NCBI RefSeq assembly: GCF_000399685.1
Contig: NZ_KB976987.1
Location: 2,027,647-2,091,646 of the forward strand
DNA from: Acinetobacter pittii ANC 4050
Lineage (GTDB): Bacteria > Pseudomonadota > Gammaproteobacteria > Pseudomonadales > Moraxellaceae
Reading direction: 5' to 3'
DNA: 64,000 nt
Below, piece by piece: positions 39,402-48,253 of the stretch (positions within the stretch are counted from its first letter, which is position 1; each line of letters opens with the position of its first letter). A model generated the notes under the pieces. That model saw only the letters and a list, made by a program, of their open reading frames with translations, ran no database searches and was not told where the DNA came from. The position numbers and the translations under genes were made by a program.

Positions 39402-39842
39402 TTACTTTTCTTCTGCTAATTTCTTGATTACCTCAAAACCTTGAACGAAGCCACTTTTCAACATACCCATATATTCAGGTAAGGTGGCTAATTCGACTTT
39501 TAAAGTAGTTACATTATCGTGCTGACTCAAAAAATATTTTTCTAATGAACCACTCCAGCCTTTGACTTCTTCACTTTCTAAATCTTCCTTACCGTCCTTA
39601 ATCATTCCTAAATGTTTAAAAATCAAGATTTCCGGCTTTTTCACTTCTTCAATAGTGGAAACCATGCCATTGCCTTCGCCATCTAAGAAATAAGTTTTAC
39701 CACCGATTTGCCAATCGGTACGCATTGACGAATCCGGGGCAAAAAATTTTGTCCAAGCATTATATGTTTCGCTATTCCAAAGTAATCCCCATACTTTCTC
39801 TATAGGCGCTTCAATTTCTACTTCGTATTCTAAATTTTCCAT
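39402..39842 (-). CDS. SRPBCC (AHSA1-like) domain protein
   Basis: A 146-residue protein of the START/Bet v1-like SRPBCC fold, AHSA1 group. The start YEVEIEAPIEKVWGLLWN (first strand and helix), FFAPDSSMRTDWQIGGKTYFLD, and the C-terminal helix GFVQGFEVIKKLAEE are typical. These proteins have a hydrophobic ligand cavity; no enzyme activity can be assigned. It converges with the YqiA-like gene. Confidence 0.82.
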   Translation of the reverse strand: MENLEYEVEIEAPIEKVWGLLWNSETYNAWTKFFAPDSSMRTDWQIGGKTYFLDGEGNGMVSTIEEVKKPEILIFKHLGMIKDGKEDLESEEVKGWSGSLEKYFLSQHDNVTTLKVELATLPEYMGMLKSGFVQGFEVIKKLAEEK

Positions 39843-40287
39843 ATTTTACTTCCCTGAATTATTCCGTTTTATGATGTCGACTTTTAATTTTCGCGTTTAA
39901 TAATGACATCTGTTGACTTTTTATTTGTTGTTATTTAGCGTTGTTATTATATAAATCTTTTAAATGATCAGGCACTTTTTATTTTTCAGCACGTCCATAA
40001 GTAAAAGCAAGTTTAAAATTAACGTTAAGAATGCATTACTTATTATTAGTTTATGTTGAAGTTTTGCCTAAATAACCGCTTATTTGTCCTAACCTGCCAT
40101 TCATCTTTGCTTACGAATGATTAAACTCCCTTATTTGCTTTACATTAAATGTAGAACTGCGTAAAAATTTGATATCCGATCAAAGGCACATTGGTTATTA
40201 TTGACCGGATCGTGGTTACATTATTAATAGATGGAATAGTTTTACTGAAAGGCAGCTTTAAGCAAACTTATCAGTGCGGAGAGTCTC
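39843..40287. promoter_or_regulatory. Spacer before the rub operon
   Basis: About 445 bases with no gene. A plus-strand promoter candidate is TTGACC (40201-40206), 17 bases, TTAATA (40224-40229), about 60 bases before the rubA start. The remainder is AT-rich and featureless. Confidence 0.45.
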
Positions 40288-40452
40288 ATGAAAAAATATC
40301 AATGTATCGTTTGTGGATGGATTTACGATGAAGCAGAGGGTTGGCCACAAGACGGCATTGCAGCTGGAACAAAATGGGAAGATATCCCTGATGACTGGAC
40401 TTGCCCTGATTGCGGCGTTTCAAAAGCTGACTTCGAAATGATCGAAATCTAA
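40288..40452 (+). CDS. rubA: Rubredoxin (alkane hydroxylase electron carrier)
   Basis: A 54-residue iron protein that passes electrons to the membrane alkane hydroxylase AlkM (encoded elsewhere). Two Cys-x2-Cys knuckles bind one iron: QCIVCGW near the start and TCPDCGV near residue 40; the intervening residues follow the rubredoxin fold. The ATG has GGAGAG (40279-40284) upstream. In Acinetobacter ADP1, rubA, rubB, estB and oxyR form one operon, as here. Confidence 0.97.
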   Translation: MKKYQCIVCGWIYDEAEGWPQDGIAAGTKWEDIPDDWTCPDCGVSKADFEMIEI

Positions 40453-40546
40453 TGATTTAAATTAAAAGGCCATGATTGACATGGTCTTTTTTACGAATAT
40501 TACCAATCACCGTATTAAATAAACAATTCTAACTCTGGAGAGAAAA

Positions 40547-41728
40547 ATGCATCCTATCGTCATTATCGGATCAGGCATGGCGGGTTATACCTTAGCACGT
40601 GAATTTCGTAAGCTTAGCCCAGAGCAAGAACTTGTGATGATTTGTGCGGATGATGCAGTGAATTATGCAAAACCAACATTATCAAATGCATTTGCAGGTA
40701 AAAAAGCACCTGAACAAATTGCTTTAGGTGATGCTGCTAAAATGGGTACTCAACTCAATATGCGTATTGAGCCTTTCACTTTTGTAAAAGAAATTTTAGC
40801 TGAACGACATGAGCTTGTTCTTGAGAAAGATGGAGTAACTTCAAATCAACCATATTCAAAATTGATTTTAGCGGTTGGTGCTAACCCAATTCGACTTGCA
40901 ATTGCGGGTGATGGTAGTGATGACATCCATGTTGTGAACTCACTCATTGATTACCGTGCTTTCCGTGAAAATCTAGCTCAACGTAAAGACAAACGTGTTG
41001 TTATTTTAGGTGCTGGTTTAATTGGTTGTGAATTTGCCAATGACTTACTTCACAGTGAATATGACATTACTGTTATTGATTTAGCACCTCAACCATTAGG
41101 TCGCTTGTTGCCAAGTCATGTTGCTTCTGCATTCCAGCAAAACCTCGAAGAAGCTGGTGTTAAATTTGCGTTAGGTACAACCGTTGAAAAAGTCAGCAAA
41201 ATTAATAATGGCGAAGATTATGCAGTTACGCTCGCGAACGGCCAAACTTTAGTTGCTGACATCGTTCTTTCAGCCATTGGATTACAGCCAAATATTTCAC
41301 TTGCTAAAAGCGCAGATATTCAAACAAGCCGTGGCATTATTACCAATAGTTTGCTTGAAACAAATCAAGCCGATATTTATGCGATTGGCGATTGTGCAGA
41401 AGTAAATGGCACCCTACTTCCATATGTAATGCCGATTATGCAGCAGGCTCGTGCTCTTGCTAAAACCCTAAGTGGACAACAAACTGCCGTGCATTACCCT
41501 GCTATGCCAGTAGCAGTAAAAACTCCAGCGGCTCCACTTACCGTTTTACCGGCACCAGTTGATGTAGAAGTAAACTGGGAAACAGAAGAGTTCGACGATG
41601 GTATGCTTGCTAAAGCAATTGACAATGAAGGAACATTGCGTGGTTTCGTATTGTTAGGTGCAACAGCAGGTAAACAACGCTTAACATTAACAAAGCTTGT
41701 TCCAGATCTTATTCCAGCCCAAGCATAA
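40547..41728 (+). CDS. rubB: Rubredoxin-NAD(+) reductase
   Basis: FAD-dependent pyridine nucleotide-disulfide oxidoreductase-type enzyme that transfers electrons from NADH to rubredoxin for alkane hydroxylation. The 393-residue protein has an N-terminal FAD-binding GSGMAGYTLA, a central NAD-binding VVILGAGLIGCEFAND (around 146), the second FAD contact DIYAIGDCAEV (around 280), and a small C-terminal domain. About 95 bases after rubA. Confidence 0.96.
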   Translation: MHPIVIIGSGMAGYTLAREFRKLSPEQELVMICADDAVNYAKPTLSNAFAGKKAPEQIALGDAAKMGTQLNMRIEPFTFVKEILAERHELVLEKDGVTSNQPYSKLILAVGANPIRLAIAGDGSDDIHVVNSLIDYRAFRENLAQRKDKRVVILGAGLIGCEFANDLLHSEYDITVIDLAPQPLGRLLPSHVASAFQQNLEEAGVKFALGTTVEKVSKINNGEDYAVTLANGQTLVADIVLSAIGLQPNISLAKSADIQTSRGIITNSLLETNQADIYAIGDCAEVNGTLLPYVMPIMQQARALAKTLSGQQTAVHYPAMPVAVKTPAAPLTVLPAPVDVEVNWETEEFDDGMLAKAIDNEGTLRGFVLLGATAGKQRLTLTKLVPDLIPAQA

Positions 41729-41780
41729 GGTTTGAATCAGGAATACTCTTTTGTGAGTATTCCTTTAAGGAATGAATAAC

Positions 41781-42725
41781 ATGAATAGCGCCTTACAGTT
41801 TAACGTTTCGCCGTACACATCTTTCATGCAAGAGACCAAAGTCAATTTAGGCAATGGTATTGAACTACATGTAGAAGTGGGTGGAAAGCCGGAACATCCA
41901 ACCATTTTGCTCATTATGGGTCTTGGGGCTCAAATGCTTTTTTGGCCGGATTTCTTCTGTAAATCACTCATTGACCAAGGTTTTCGTGTTATTCGTTTTG
42001 ATAACCGTGATATCGGCCTTTCTTCAAAAGTACGTCATGAAGGTAAGCGATTAAATACGGTTAAGTTAATGGGCCGCTTTGCACTCGGGTTAAGTAATCA
42101 AGGCGCACCGTATACACTGCATGATATGGCAGATGACGTATCCATGCTCATTGATCGTTTAGGTGTGACTAAAACCCATGTCATTGGCGCATCGATGGGT
42201 GGGATGATTGCTCAAATTCTTGCAGCAAAATATCCTGAAAAGGTTGAGAAATTGGGGCTCATGTTTACCAGTAATAATCAGCCTTTTTTACCACCTCCTT
42301 TTCCGAAACAACTTTTGAGTTTAATTGGCAAACCCGAGTCACGTGACGAAGATGGTATTGTTAATCACAGTTTAAAATTATTTCAATTGATTGGTTCACC
42401 TGGTTACGTCAACCAGATTGAAGCAATGCAAACTGCACGCAAACTTTATCAACGTAGCTATTATCCTGCTGGTGTACTTCAACAGTTTTTAGCAATATTA
42501 TGTACAGGCTCCTTACTTCAACTGGACCGTGAAATTAAGCAACCCGCATTAGTCTTACATGGCTCTCGTGATCGCTTACTTCCACCTAGTCATGGTAAGG
42601 CTGTAGCAAAAGCAATTTCCGGTGCTAAGTTTGAATTAATTGATGGAATGGGGCATGATATCCCTGCACATTTTATTCCACAGCTTAGCGGTTTATTTGC
42701 GCATCATTTTAAATCATCATACTAG
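41781..42725 (+). CDS. estB: Esterase EstB (alpha/beta hydrolase)
   Basis: A 314-residue alpha/beta-hydrolase without a signal peptide. Motifs: oxyanion region LLIMGLGAQM, nucleophile elbow IGASMGGMIAQ with the catalytic Ser, Asp in HGSRDRLLP, His in GMGHDIP. In Acinetobacter ADP1 the third gene of the rub operon encodes an esterase active on short acyl esters. An ATG three codons upstream abuts the AAGGA (41767-41771) with no spacing, so the ATG at 41781 (nine bases spacing) is chosen. Confidence 0.92.
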   Translation: MNSALQFNVSPYTSFMQETKVNLGNGIELHVEVGGKPEHPTILLIMGLGAQMLFWPDFFCKSLIDQGFRVIRFDNRDIGLSSKVRHEGKRLNTVKLMGRFALGLSNQGAPYTLHDMADDVSMLIDRLGVTKTHVIGASMGGMIAQILAAKYPEKVEKLGLMFTSNNQPFLPPPFPKQLLSLIGKPESRDEDGIVNHSLKLFQLIGSPGYVNQIEAMQTARKLYQRSYYPAGVLQQFLAILCTGSLLQLDREIKQPALVLHGSRDRLLPPSHGKAVAKAISGAKFELIDGMGHDIPAHFIPQLSGLFAHHFKSSY

Positions 42726-42731
42726 GACACT

Positions 42732-43640
42732 ATGGCTGCATTACCCTCACTAAGACAGCTATCATATTTAGTTACGTTGTCGGAAACTTTGCATTTTACT
42801 GAAGCAGCACGCCGCTCTTTTGTCACGCAATCGACGTTATCAGGCGGCATCATGGAGCTTGAACGATTGTTAGGTGGCGTTCTGGTAGAGCGTGACCGTC
42901 AGAATGTGCGTTTAACACCCTTGGGTGAACAAGTCGTTGCTCGTGCCCGTGTACTACTAGCAGATGCTCAAGATTTAATGCGTTTGAGCCGTGAAATGAG
43001 TGAACCGTTAACAGGTGATTTGCATTTGGGCGTTATCCCAACCATTGCGCCTTTTATCTTGACACGGTTACTTGATGAAGTGCATCAGCAGTTACCTAAA
43101 ATTCAATTGCATCTGCATGAAGCTCAAAGTGAAAAAATTGTAGAGCGTCTAGAACACGGTAATCTAGACATGATTGTTCTTGCTCTACCATTTGATACTA
43201 GAGGCCTAAAAGTCGCTGAAATCTCGAAAGAAAACTTGTACCTTGTGTGTAGTAAACAAGATGCAAATGCTTTACAAGCAAACTCTTTAGATGATCTTGA
43301 TTTATCAAGATTAATTTTGCTTGAAGAAGGTCACTGTTTACGTGACCACGTTTTAAGTGCCTGCCCTATCGGTGAACGTAAAAACGACAACCGTTTAAAA
43401 GCAAGCTCTTTACCAACTTTGGTTGAAATGGTTTCTTCTGATTTAGGCTTTACGCTTTTACCAGGAATTGCAATTGATAACAGTATGATCAAGTTTAATG
43501 ATCAAATTACTGCAAAACCAATTGAAGATGCCCCGAGTCGGACTTTAGCGTTAGTTACTCGTAAAAGCACACCGCTACAAAGTGAATTCGATGTGTTACT
43601 GCAAATTATGCAGAAAATAACGACAAACTTACATGAATAA
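42732..43640 (+). CDS. oxyR: Hydrogen peroxide-responsive LysR regulator OxyR
   Basis: A 302-residue LysR-type regulator that activates peroxide defence. N-terminal helix-turn-helix (1-60), effector domain with redox pair Cys202 and Cys211 in HCLRDHVLSAC, homologous to E. coli C199 and C208. It is six bases after estB, so it is probably read from the rub promoter, unlike many bacteria where oxyR is divergent from a peroxidase gene. Confidence 0.95.
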   Translation: MAALPSLRQLSYLVTLSETLHFTEAARRSFVTQSTLSGGIMELERLLGGVLVERDRQNVRLTPLGEQVVARARVLLADAQDLMRLSREMSEPLTGDLHLGVIPTIAPFILTRLLDEVHQQLPKIQLHLHEAQSEKIVERLEHGNLDMIVLALPFDTRGLKVAEISKENLYLVCSKQDANALQANSLDDLDLSRLILLEEGHCLRDHVLSACPIGERKNDNRLKASSLPTLVEMVSSDLGFTLLPGIAIDNSMIKFNDQITAKPIEDAPSRTLALVTRKSTPLQSEFDVLLQIMQKITTNLHE

Positions 43641-43666
43641 AAAAAGGAGTCTTCGGACTCCTTTTT
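43641..43666. terminator. Terminator after oxyR
   Basis: GGAGTC (43646-43651), UUCG loop, GACTCC (43656-43661), then TTTTT; A-run before, so it also serves the convergent gene. Confidence 0.92.
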
Positions 43667-43669
43667 GTT

Positions 43670-44269
43670 TTACTGAGCTGTAAGCGATGCCCACTTAAAC
43701 ACCCAAGCAGAAGGCATATTCAAACTATTATCGGCAATAATTTTTTCTCTAATAATTTGTGCGATAGCATAGTCATTGGCTGGGTCTATCATAACTCGTA
43801 TTCCTTTAGTGGTTGAACTAGTGACGACCTTATAGCCTTTTGCTTCAAGTTGAGATTGAACCCGGTTGGCTTTATTTTGATTAGCTGCTAATGCAACCTG
43901 AACCATCCACTTTTTTTCACCATTTTCTAAAATTTCTTTAGCGATTGCAGCATCAAGTTGTTTTTTATTTTCAGAATTTTTCTTTTCTTCTAACTTCTTT
44001 GTGTGAACATCTTCAGTTTTCTTTTGGGCTAAAAACTCATCTTGCTTTTGTTTTCTTTTCTGGATAGTTATTGCTTTATTGTTTACTTCACTCTTTTTAT
44101 TTTTATCATTAAAAGCTGGGACAAAGTACGGATATATGGCTTGGTCATTAAATCTTTGAAAGACAATGATACCCCCATAACACTTCTGCTCTGCGTAAGC
44201 GGTCACTGGCATTATCCCCAAAAGTATTTTAAAAAGTAAACTTCTAATAAAGCATTGCATTTTATTCAT
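43670..44269 (-). CDS. SPOR-domain exported protein
   Basis: A 199-residue protein with an N-terminal signal sequence (hydrophobic 8-25, cleavage near TAYAEQ) followed by a short unique part (YGGIIVFQRFNDQ), a Lys/Glu/Gln-rich coiled-coil-like linker (about 63-115) and a C-terminal SPOR domain (WMVQVALAANQNKANRVQ through GIRVMID, about 121-165). SPOR domains bind denuded glycan strands of peptidoglycan, often at the septum. The role here is unknown. The linker is the most compositionally odd part. ppk lies upstream on the same strand, behind its own terminator. Confidence 0.8.
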   Translation of the reverse strand: MNKMQCFIRSLLFKILLGIMPVTAYAEQKCYGGIIVFQRFNDQAIYPYFVPAFNDKNKKSEVNNKAITIQKRKQKQDEFLAQKKTEDVHTKKLEEKKNSENKKQLDAAIAKEILENGEKKWMVQVALAANQNKANRVQSQLEAKGYKVVTSSTTKGIRVMIDPANDYAIAQIIREKIIADNSLNMPSAWVFKWASLTAQ

Positions 44270-44458
44270 TTACCAAAGTTAAGTATATTTAATGCGGCGT
44301 ATTAAAGTAGATTTCACATGATTTGTATATTTTTAAAATTCAATGTTTTATGCTAAAAATCACATATTTTAAAAACATCTTGCTGTTCTTCAAATTATTA
44401 TCGTTTATCCAACAACCATTTAGAAATACTAAGTAAATTAGATTGAATTTCAGTGAAT

Positions 44459-44488
44459 TAAAAAGCCGACAAAATGTCGGCTTTTTAA
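44459..44488 (-). terminator. Intrinsic terminator after ppk
   Basis: AAAAAGCCGACA pairs with TGTCGGCTTTTT, an 11-12 base stem; T-run on the minus strand. Confidence 0.9.
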
Positions 44489-44505
44489 TGAGAGTTAAAA
44501 GTTCA

Positions 44506-46584
44506 TTATTTAATAATTTCTAATAGTGCCCTTTGAGCATTATGTAGTTTTTCACCTTCTGCTGGCTCAGCACGTACCCAAGTACCATCTGACTGCAATA
44601 ACCAAGCTTGCTGATTATCTTGCAAATAGTTCACGAGTCCTTGTTGATAAATACGCTTTTTCAATGCAGGATCTTCGACAGGGAAACATGCTTCAACGCG
44701 GTTAAATAAATTGCGATCCATCCAGTCTGCGCTTGAGCAGTAAATACGTGCATCCCCATTATTACTGAAGTAGTAAACGCGAGTATGCTCAAGGAAACGG
44801 CCTACAATTGAACGTACACGAATATTTTCTGATAAGTTAGGTAAACCCGGACGTAAACAGCAAATAGAACGAATAATCAGGTCAATTTGAACACCTGCTT
44901 GAGATGCTTCATATAATTTATTGATCAATTGAACTTCCGTTAAGGCATTCACTTTCACAATAATTTGAGCTTTACGCCCAGCCTTAGCATTGGCAATTTC
45001 TTCATCAATGAAGTTGATGAGCTGAGCATGTAAGGTAAATGGCGCATGTAATAGCTTTTTCAATTTCGCCATTTTGCCCATACCTGTGAGTTCTTGGAAT
45101 ATGCGGTGCACGTCTTCACACAGATCTTTATCAGTCGTCATGAGACCATAATCGGTATAAATTCGAGCATTCATCGCATGGTAGTTACCTGTTCCTAAAT
45201 GAACATAACGCACCAGTTTGTTGTTTTCACGGCGTACCACCATAATCATTTTGGCGTGAGTTTTATAACCTACGATACCGTAAACAACGACAGCCCCCGC
45301 TTCTTGTAAAACGTTCGCTACTTCAATATTGGACTCTTCATCAAAGCGAGCGCGCAATTCAATCACTGCAGTCACTTCTTTTCCATTACGCGCAGCTTCC
45401 GCCAAAATCTGTACAATTTCAGAATCAGCGCCACTACGGTAAAGTGTTTGCTTGATTGCCAACACTTGGGGATCGCGAGCAGATTCACGAAGTAGCTGAA
45501 TGACGGGAGCGAAAGATTCAAATGGATGATGAAGCAAAATATCTTGCTTCTGCATTGCAGAGAAAATGCTCTCGGTCTTTTTAAACACTTTAGGCACAAC
45601 TGGCGTATGCGAGTCATAACGCAAATGAGGGCGTTTAAAATTTGAAACCAAACGAGCCAAGTTTACAGGACCATCAACTTTGTATAATTGCTCATCGGTT
45701 AAATCAAATTCTTCCAATAAGTACTCATAAATATGCTGTGGACAGTTATGAGTCACTTCTAAGCGAACCGCACGACCGAAACGTCGAGAACTTAATTCAC
45801 CTTTTAAAGCTTTTGCTAAATCTTCAACATCTTCATTTAATGCCAAGTCAGCATTACGTGTAACACGGAATTGATAACAACCAGTTGCAGTCATTCCAGG
45901 GAATAAATCTGACACATGCTCATGGATAATGGCAGATAGCATAACGTGATGTTCTTTACCACCTGTTAACTCATCTGGCAGTCGAACCACGCGAGGTAAT
46001 GAACGTGGTGCTGGTACCACAGCTAAATCAATTTGACGACCGAAAGCATCTTTACCTTCTAATGTCACAATAAAGTTCAAGCTTTTATTGACGAGACGTG
46101 GGAACGGATGCGCTGGATCTAAGCTAATTGGCGTTAATACAGGTGCAACTTGCTCTTGGAAATATTTCTTAATCCAAGCCGACTGTGCTGGCGTTAACTC
46201 ACCACGACGGAGGAAGCAAATATCTTCTTCACGTAACTTAGGTAAGATTTCCTCATTTAAAATACGATATTGACGTTCAATCGCAGCATGAGCAGTTTCA
46301 GAGATTTTTTGTAGGACTTGTCGTGGCGTCAATCCATCAGGGCTACGACTTTCATTGCCTAGAGAAAATTGCTCCATTACCCCCGCAACACGAATTTCAA
46401 AGAATTCATCGAGATTGCGTGAAAAAATAAGCAAGAAATTCATTCGCTCAAGTAATGGATGTAAAGGGTCTACCGCTTGCTCCAATACACGCAAATGGAA
46501 GTCAAGAATAGACAATTCACGATTTATATAACGGTCATTATAACTATATTCTGTTGGGGTCGTCGGTGTAATCGCTGTATTCAT
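44506..46584 (-). CDS. ppk: Polyphosphate kinase 1
   Basis: Makes inorganic polyphosphate from ATP, and is linked to stress survival and virulence. The 692-residue protein has the four PPK1 domains: N (about 1-120), head, and C1/C2 catalytic domains. The phosphorylated His lies in YKTHAKMI, and [17 protein letters not shown] and the C2 [15 protein letters not shown] segment are conserved. It is not followed by ppx. Confidence 0.96.
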   Translation of the reverse strand: MNTAITPTTPTEYSYNDRYINRELSILDFHLRVLEQAVDPLHPLLERMNFLLIFSRNLDEFFEIRVAGVMEQFSLGNESRSPDGLTPRQVLQKISETAHAAIERQYRILNEEILPKLREEDICFLRRGELTPAQSAWIKKYFQEQVAPVLTPISLDPAHPFPRLVNKSLNFIVTLEGKDAFGRQIDLAVVPAPRSLPRVVRLPDELTGGKEHHVMLSAIIHEHVSDLFPGMTATGCYQFRVTRNADLALNEDVEDLAKALKGELSSRRFGRAVRLEVTHNCPQHIYEYLLEEFDLTDEQLYKVDGPVNLARLVSNFKRPHLRYDSHTPVVPKVFKKTESIFSAMQKQDILLHHPFESFAPVIQLLRESARDPQVLAIKQTLYRSGADSEIVQILAEAARNGKEVTAVIELRARFDEESNIEVANVLQEAGAVVVYGIVGYKTHAKMIMVVRRENNKLVRYVHLGTGNYHAMNARIYTDYGLMTTDKDLCEDVHRIFQELTGMGKMAKLKKLLHAPFTLHAQLINFIDEEIANAKAGRKAQIIVKVNALTEVQLINKLYEASQAGVQIDLIIRSICCLRPGLPNLSENIRVRSIVGRFLEHTRVYYFSNNGDARIYCSSADWMDRNLFNRVEACFPVEDPALKKRIYQQGLVNYLQDNQQAWLLQSDGTWVRAEPAEGEKLHNAQRALLEIIK

Positions 46585-46688
46585 GTCTAACTCAATTCTC
46601 TATCCAGCCAAAATCTCTATAAAACAGTATGCTGCAAAAATATGACAATTTGGTAAAAACTAAAAAATTTACACATCTTTAAACATCA

Positions 46689-47366
46689 TCATTCAGGAAT
46701 CTGGGTGCTATTCATATAACGTAAAATAACGCGTTTTCTATATTGTAGTTTACGATCGTTGCGGTGATCTTGGTAATATTTCGGGTCAGGCAATAAAGCG
46801 GCTAAAAAAGCAGCTTGTTCGCGCGTTAAGCTTTTAGCACTTTTACCATAATAATATTGTGCAGCTGCTTCAACACCATAACGATTTTTGCCAAACTCAA
46901 CAGAGTTCATATACACCTCAAGAATTCGGCGTTTTGACCACATTCGCTCCATCATCCATGTTGCGATAGTTTCTTGGCCTTTACGAATAAACGAACGCTT
47001 GTTGTATAAAAATAAGTTCTTTGCAAGTTGCTGAGACACAGTAGACCCACCCGCAACCACTTCACCTTTTTCATTATTACGCTCTAGAGCAAAACGAATA
47101 CCATCCCAGTCAAAGCCATGATGATAAATAAACTTTGCGTCTTCTCCTGCTAAAATCGCATGTTTGAAATTGTCGCTAATATCATCATAGTCAAGCCATT
47201 CATGAATAATCGGCTCCGATGTATCTGACCAATAATCTAATCGCATAAACATGGTGGTATCGACTTCATGTGTACGCCACCAAACTAAACTTGAGAAAAT
47301 CCAAAGCTGAATAAGGAGAATTGCCCCAATAAAAATTAACAACACGCGAACAATAAAAGCTTTCAT
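46689..47366 (-). CDS. mtgA: Monofunctional peptidoglycan glycosyltransferase
   Basis: Inner-membrane GT51 enzyme that polymerises lipid II into glycan strands. The 225-residue protein has one N-terminal membrane span (about 6-28), the catalytic Glu in [14 protein letters not shown] and the second motif [15 protein letters not shown], then [16 protein letters not shown]. It has no transpeptidase domain. It is divergent from the rhomboid gene with a short 76-base spacer. Confidence 0.95.
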   Translation of the reverse strand: MKAFIVRVLLIFIGAILLIQLWIFSSLVWWRTHEVDTTMFMRLDYWSDTSEPIIHEWLDYDDISDNFKHAILAGEDAKFIYHHGFDWDGIRFALERNNEKGEVVAGGSTVSQQLAKNLFLYNKRSFIRKGQETIATWMMERMWSKRRILEVYMNSVEFGKNRYGVEAAAQYYYGKSAKSLTREQAAFLAALLPDPKYYQDHRNDRKLQYRKRVILRYMNSTQIPE

Positions 47367-47442
47367 GTTCGTCCTGATCTCCTGTATTCAACTTTTTTCA
47401 TGTTAAGCTGTTAAGCATGTTCATATATAACAAAAGCATAGC

Positions 47443-48252
47443 ATGACTCAATATCAGCCTCCGCACATTAATCGTAAACTCAATGTACAAACTTGGTGGC
47501 TGACCGCCCTATTGATCTTGATTAATGTAGGTTTGTTTGTCTGGCAAATTGCGACTGGTGTCGATATTAGCGACCCAGCCATGAAAGATGCTATTCATTG
47601 GGGTGCAGATTTTACACCACTTACTTTTACTGGGCAGCCCGAACGCTTATTTACCAGCATGTTTTTTCATTTTGGTCTTGTTCACCTCATGCTTAACATG
47701 TGGGCTCTCTATATTTTCGGTAATGTTGCTGAGTCACTATTTGGTCGCTTCTATTTTATAGGCATGTATTTACTTGCTGGCTTATTCGGTAGTCTTTTAA
47801 GTAGTTATATGACGATTCAAAATGGACATGAATTACTGCAACATTTCGATCAAAGCTTACTGCCTCATGTTAGTGCAGGTGCTTCGGGTGCCGTGATGGG
47901 ATTAGGTGCTGCGTTAACCGTTCTTTCCTTATTTCCACCGCTTCCACATCAAGCCTACATACTCGATAAAAAAGCATTATTAATGATTATGGCCATCAAC
48001 CTTGTTTTTGGTTTTGTCGCAACGGGTATTAATAATGCCGCGCATATTGGCGGCATGATTATTGGCGCATTCCTTGCGCTAATGTGGTACTTAAGCTATG
48101 TCAGCAAGTTAAAAACTATACTTAAAATTTTAGGCTTATTAGGCGCAGTAATTATTACAGGTGGTTTCTATATGTACTGTGTACAAATCAATACACCTTT
48201 ACTTCCGCTATGGCATGAAATCATTATCCAGAATCCTGACATTATTCCTTAA
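47443..48252 (+). CDS. Rhomboid family intramembrane serine protease
   Basis: A 269-residue polytopic membrane protein. The catalytic Ser148 lies in SAGASGAVMG and the catalytic His201 in NNAAHIGG, both within membrane spans; the HFGLVHLMLNMW segment near residue 76 is the conserved N-terminal helix of the fold. Rhomboids cleave single-pass membrane proteins near the membrane surface. The protein has seven predicted spans, with an extra C-terminal one. The substrate is unknown. A second rhomboid lies at 58092-58709. Confidence 0.9.
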   Translation: MTQYQPPHINRKLNVQTWWLTALLILINVGLFVWQIATGVDISDPAMKDAIHWGADFTPLTFTGQPERLFTSMFFHFGLVHLMLNMWALYIFGNVAESLFGRFYFIGMYLLAGLFGSLLSSYMTIQNGHELLQHFDQSLLPHVSAGASGAVMGLGAALTVLSLFPPLPHQAYILDKKALLMIMAINLVFGFVATGINNAAHIGGMIIGAFLALMWYLSYVSKLKTILKILGLLGAVIITGGFYMYCVQINTPLLPLWHEIIIQNPDIIP

Positions 48253-48253
48253 C

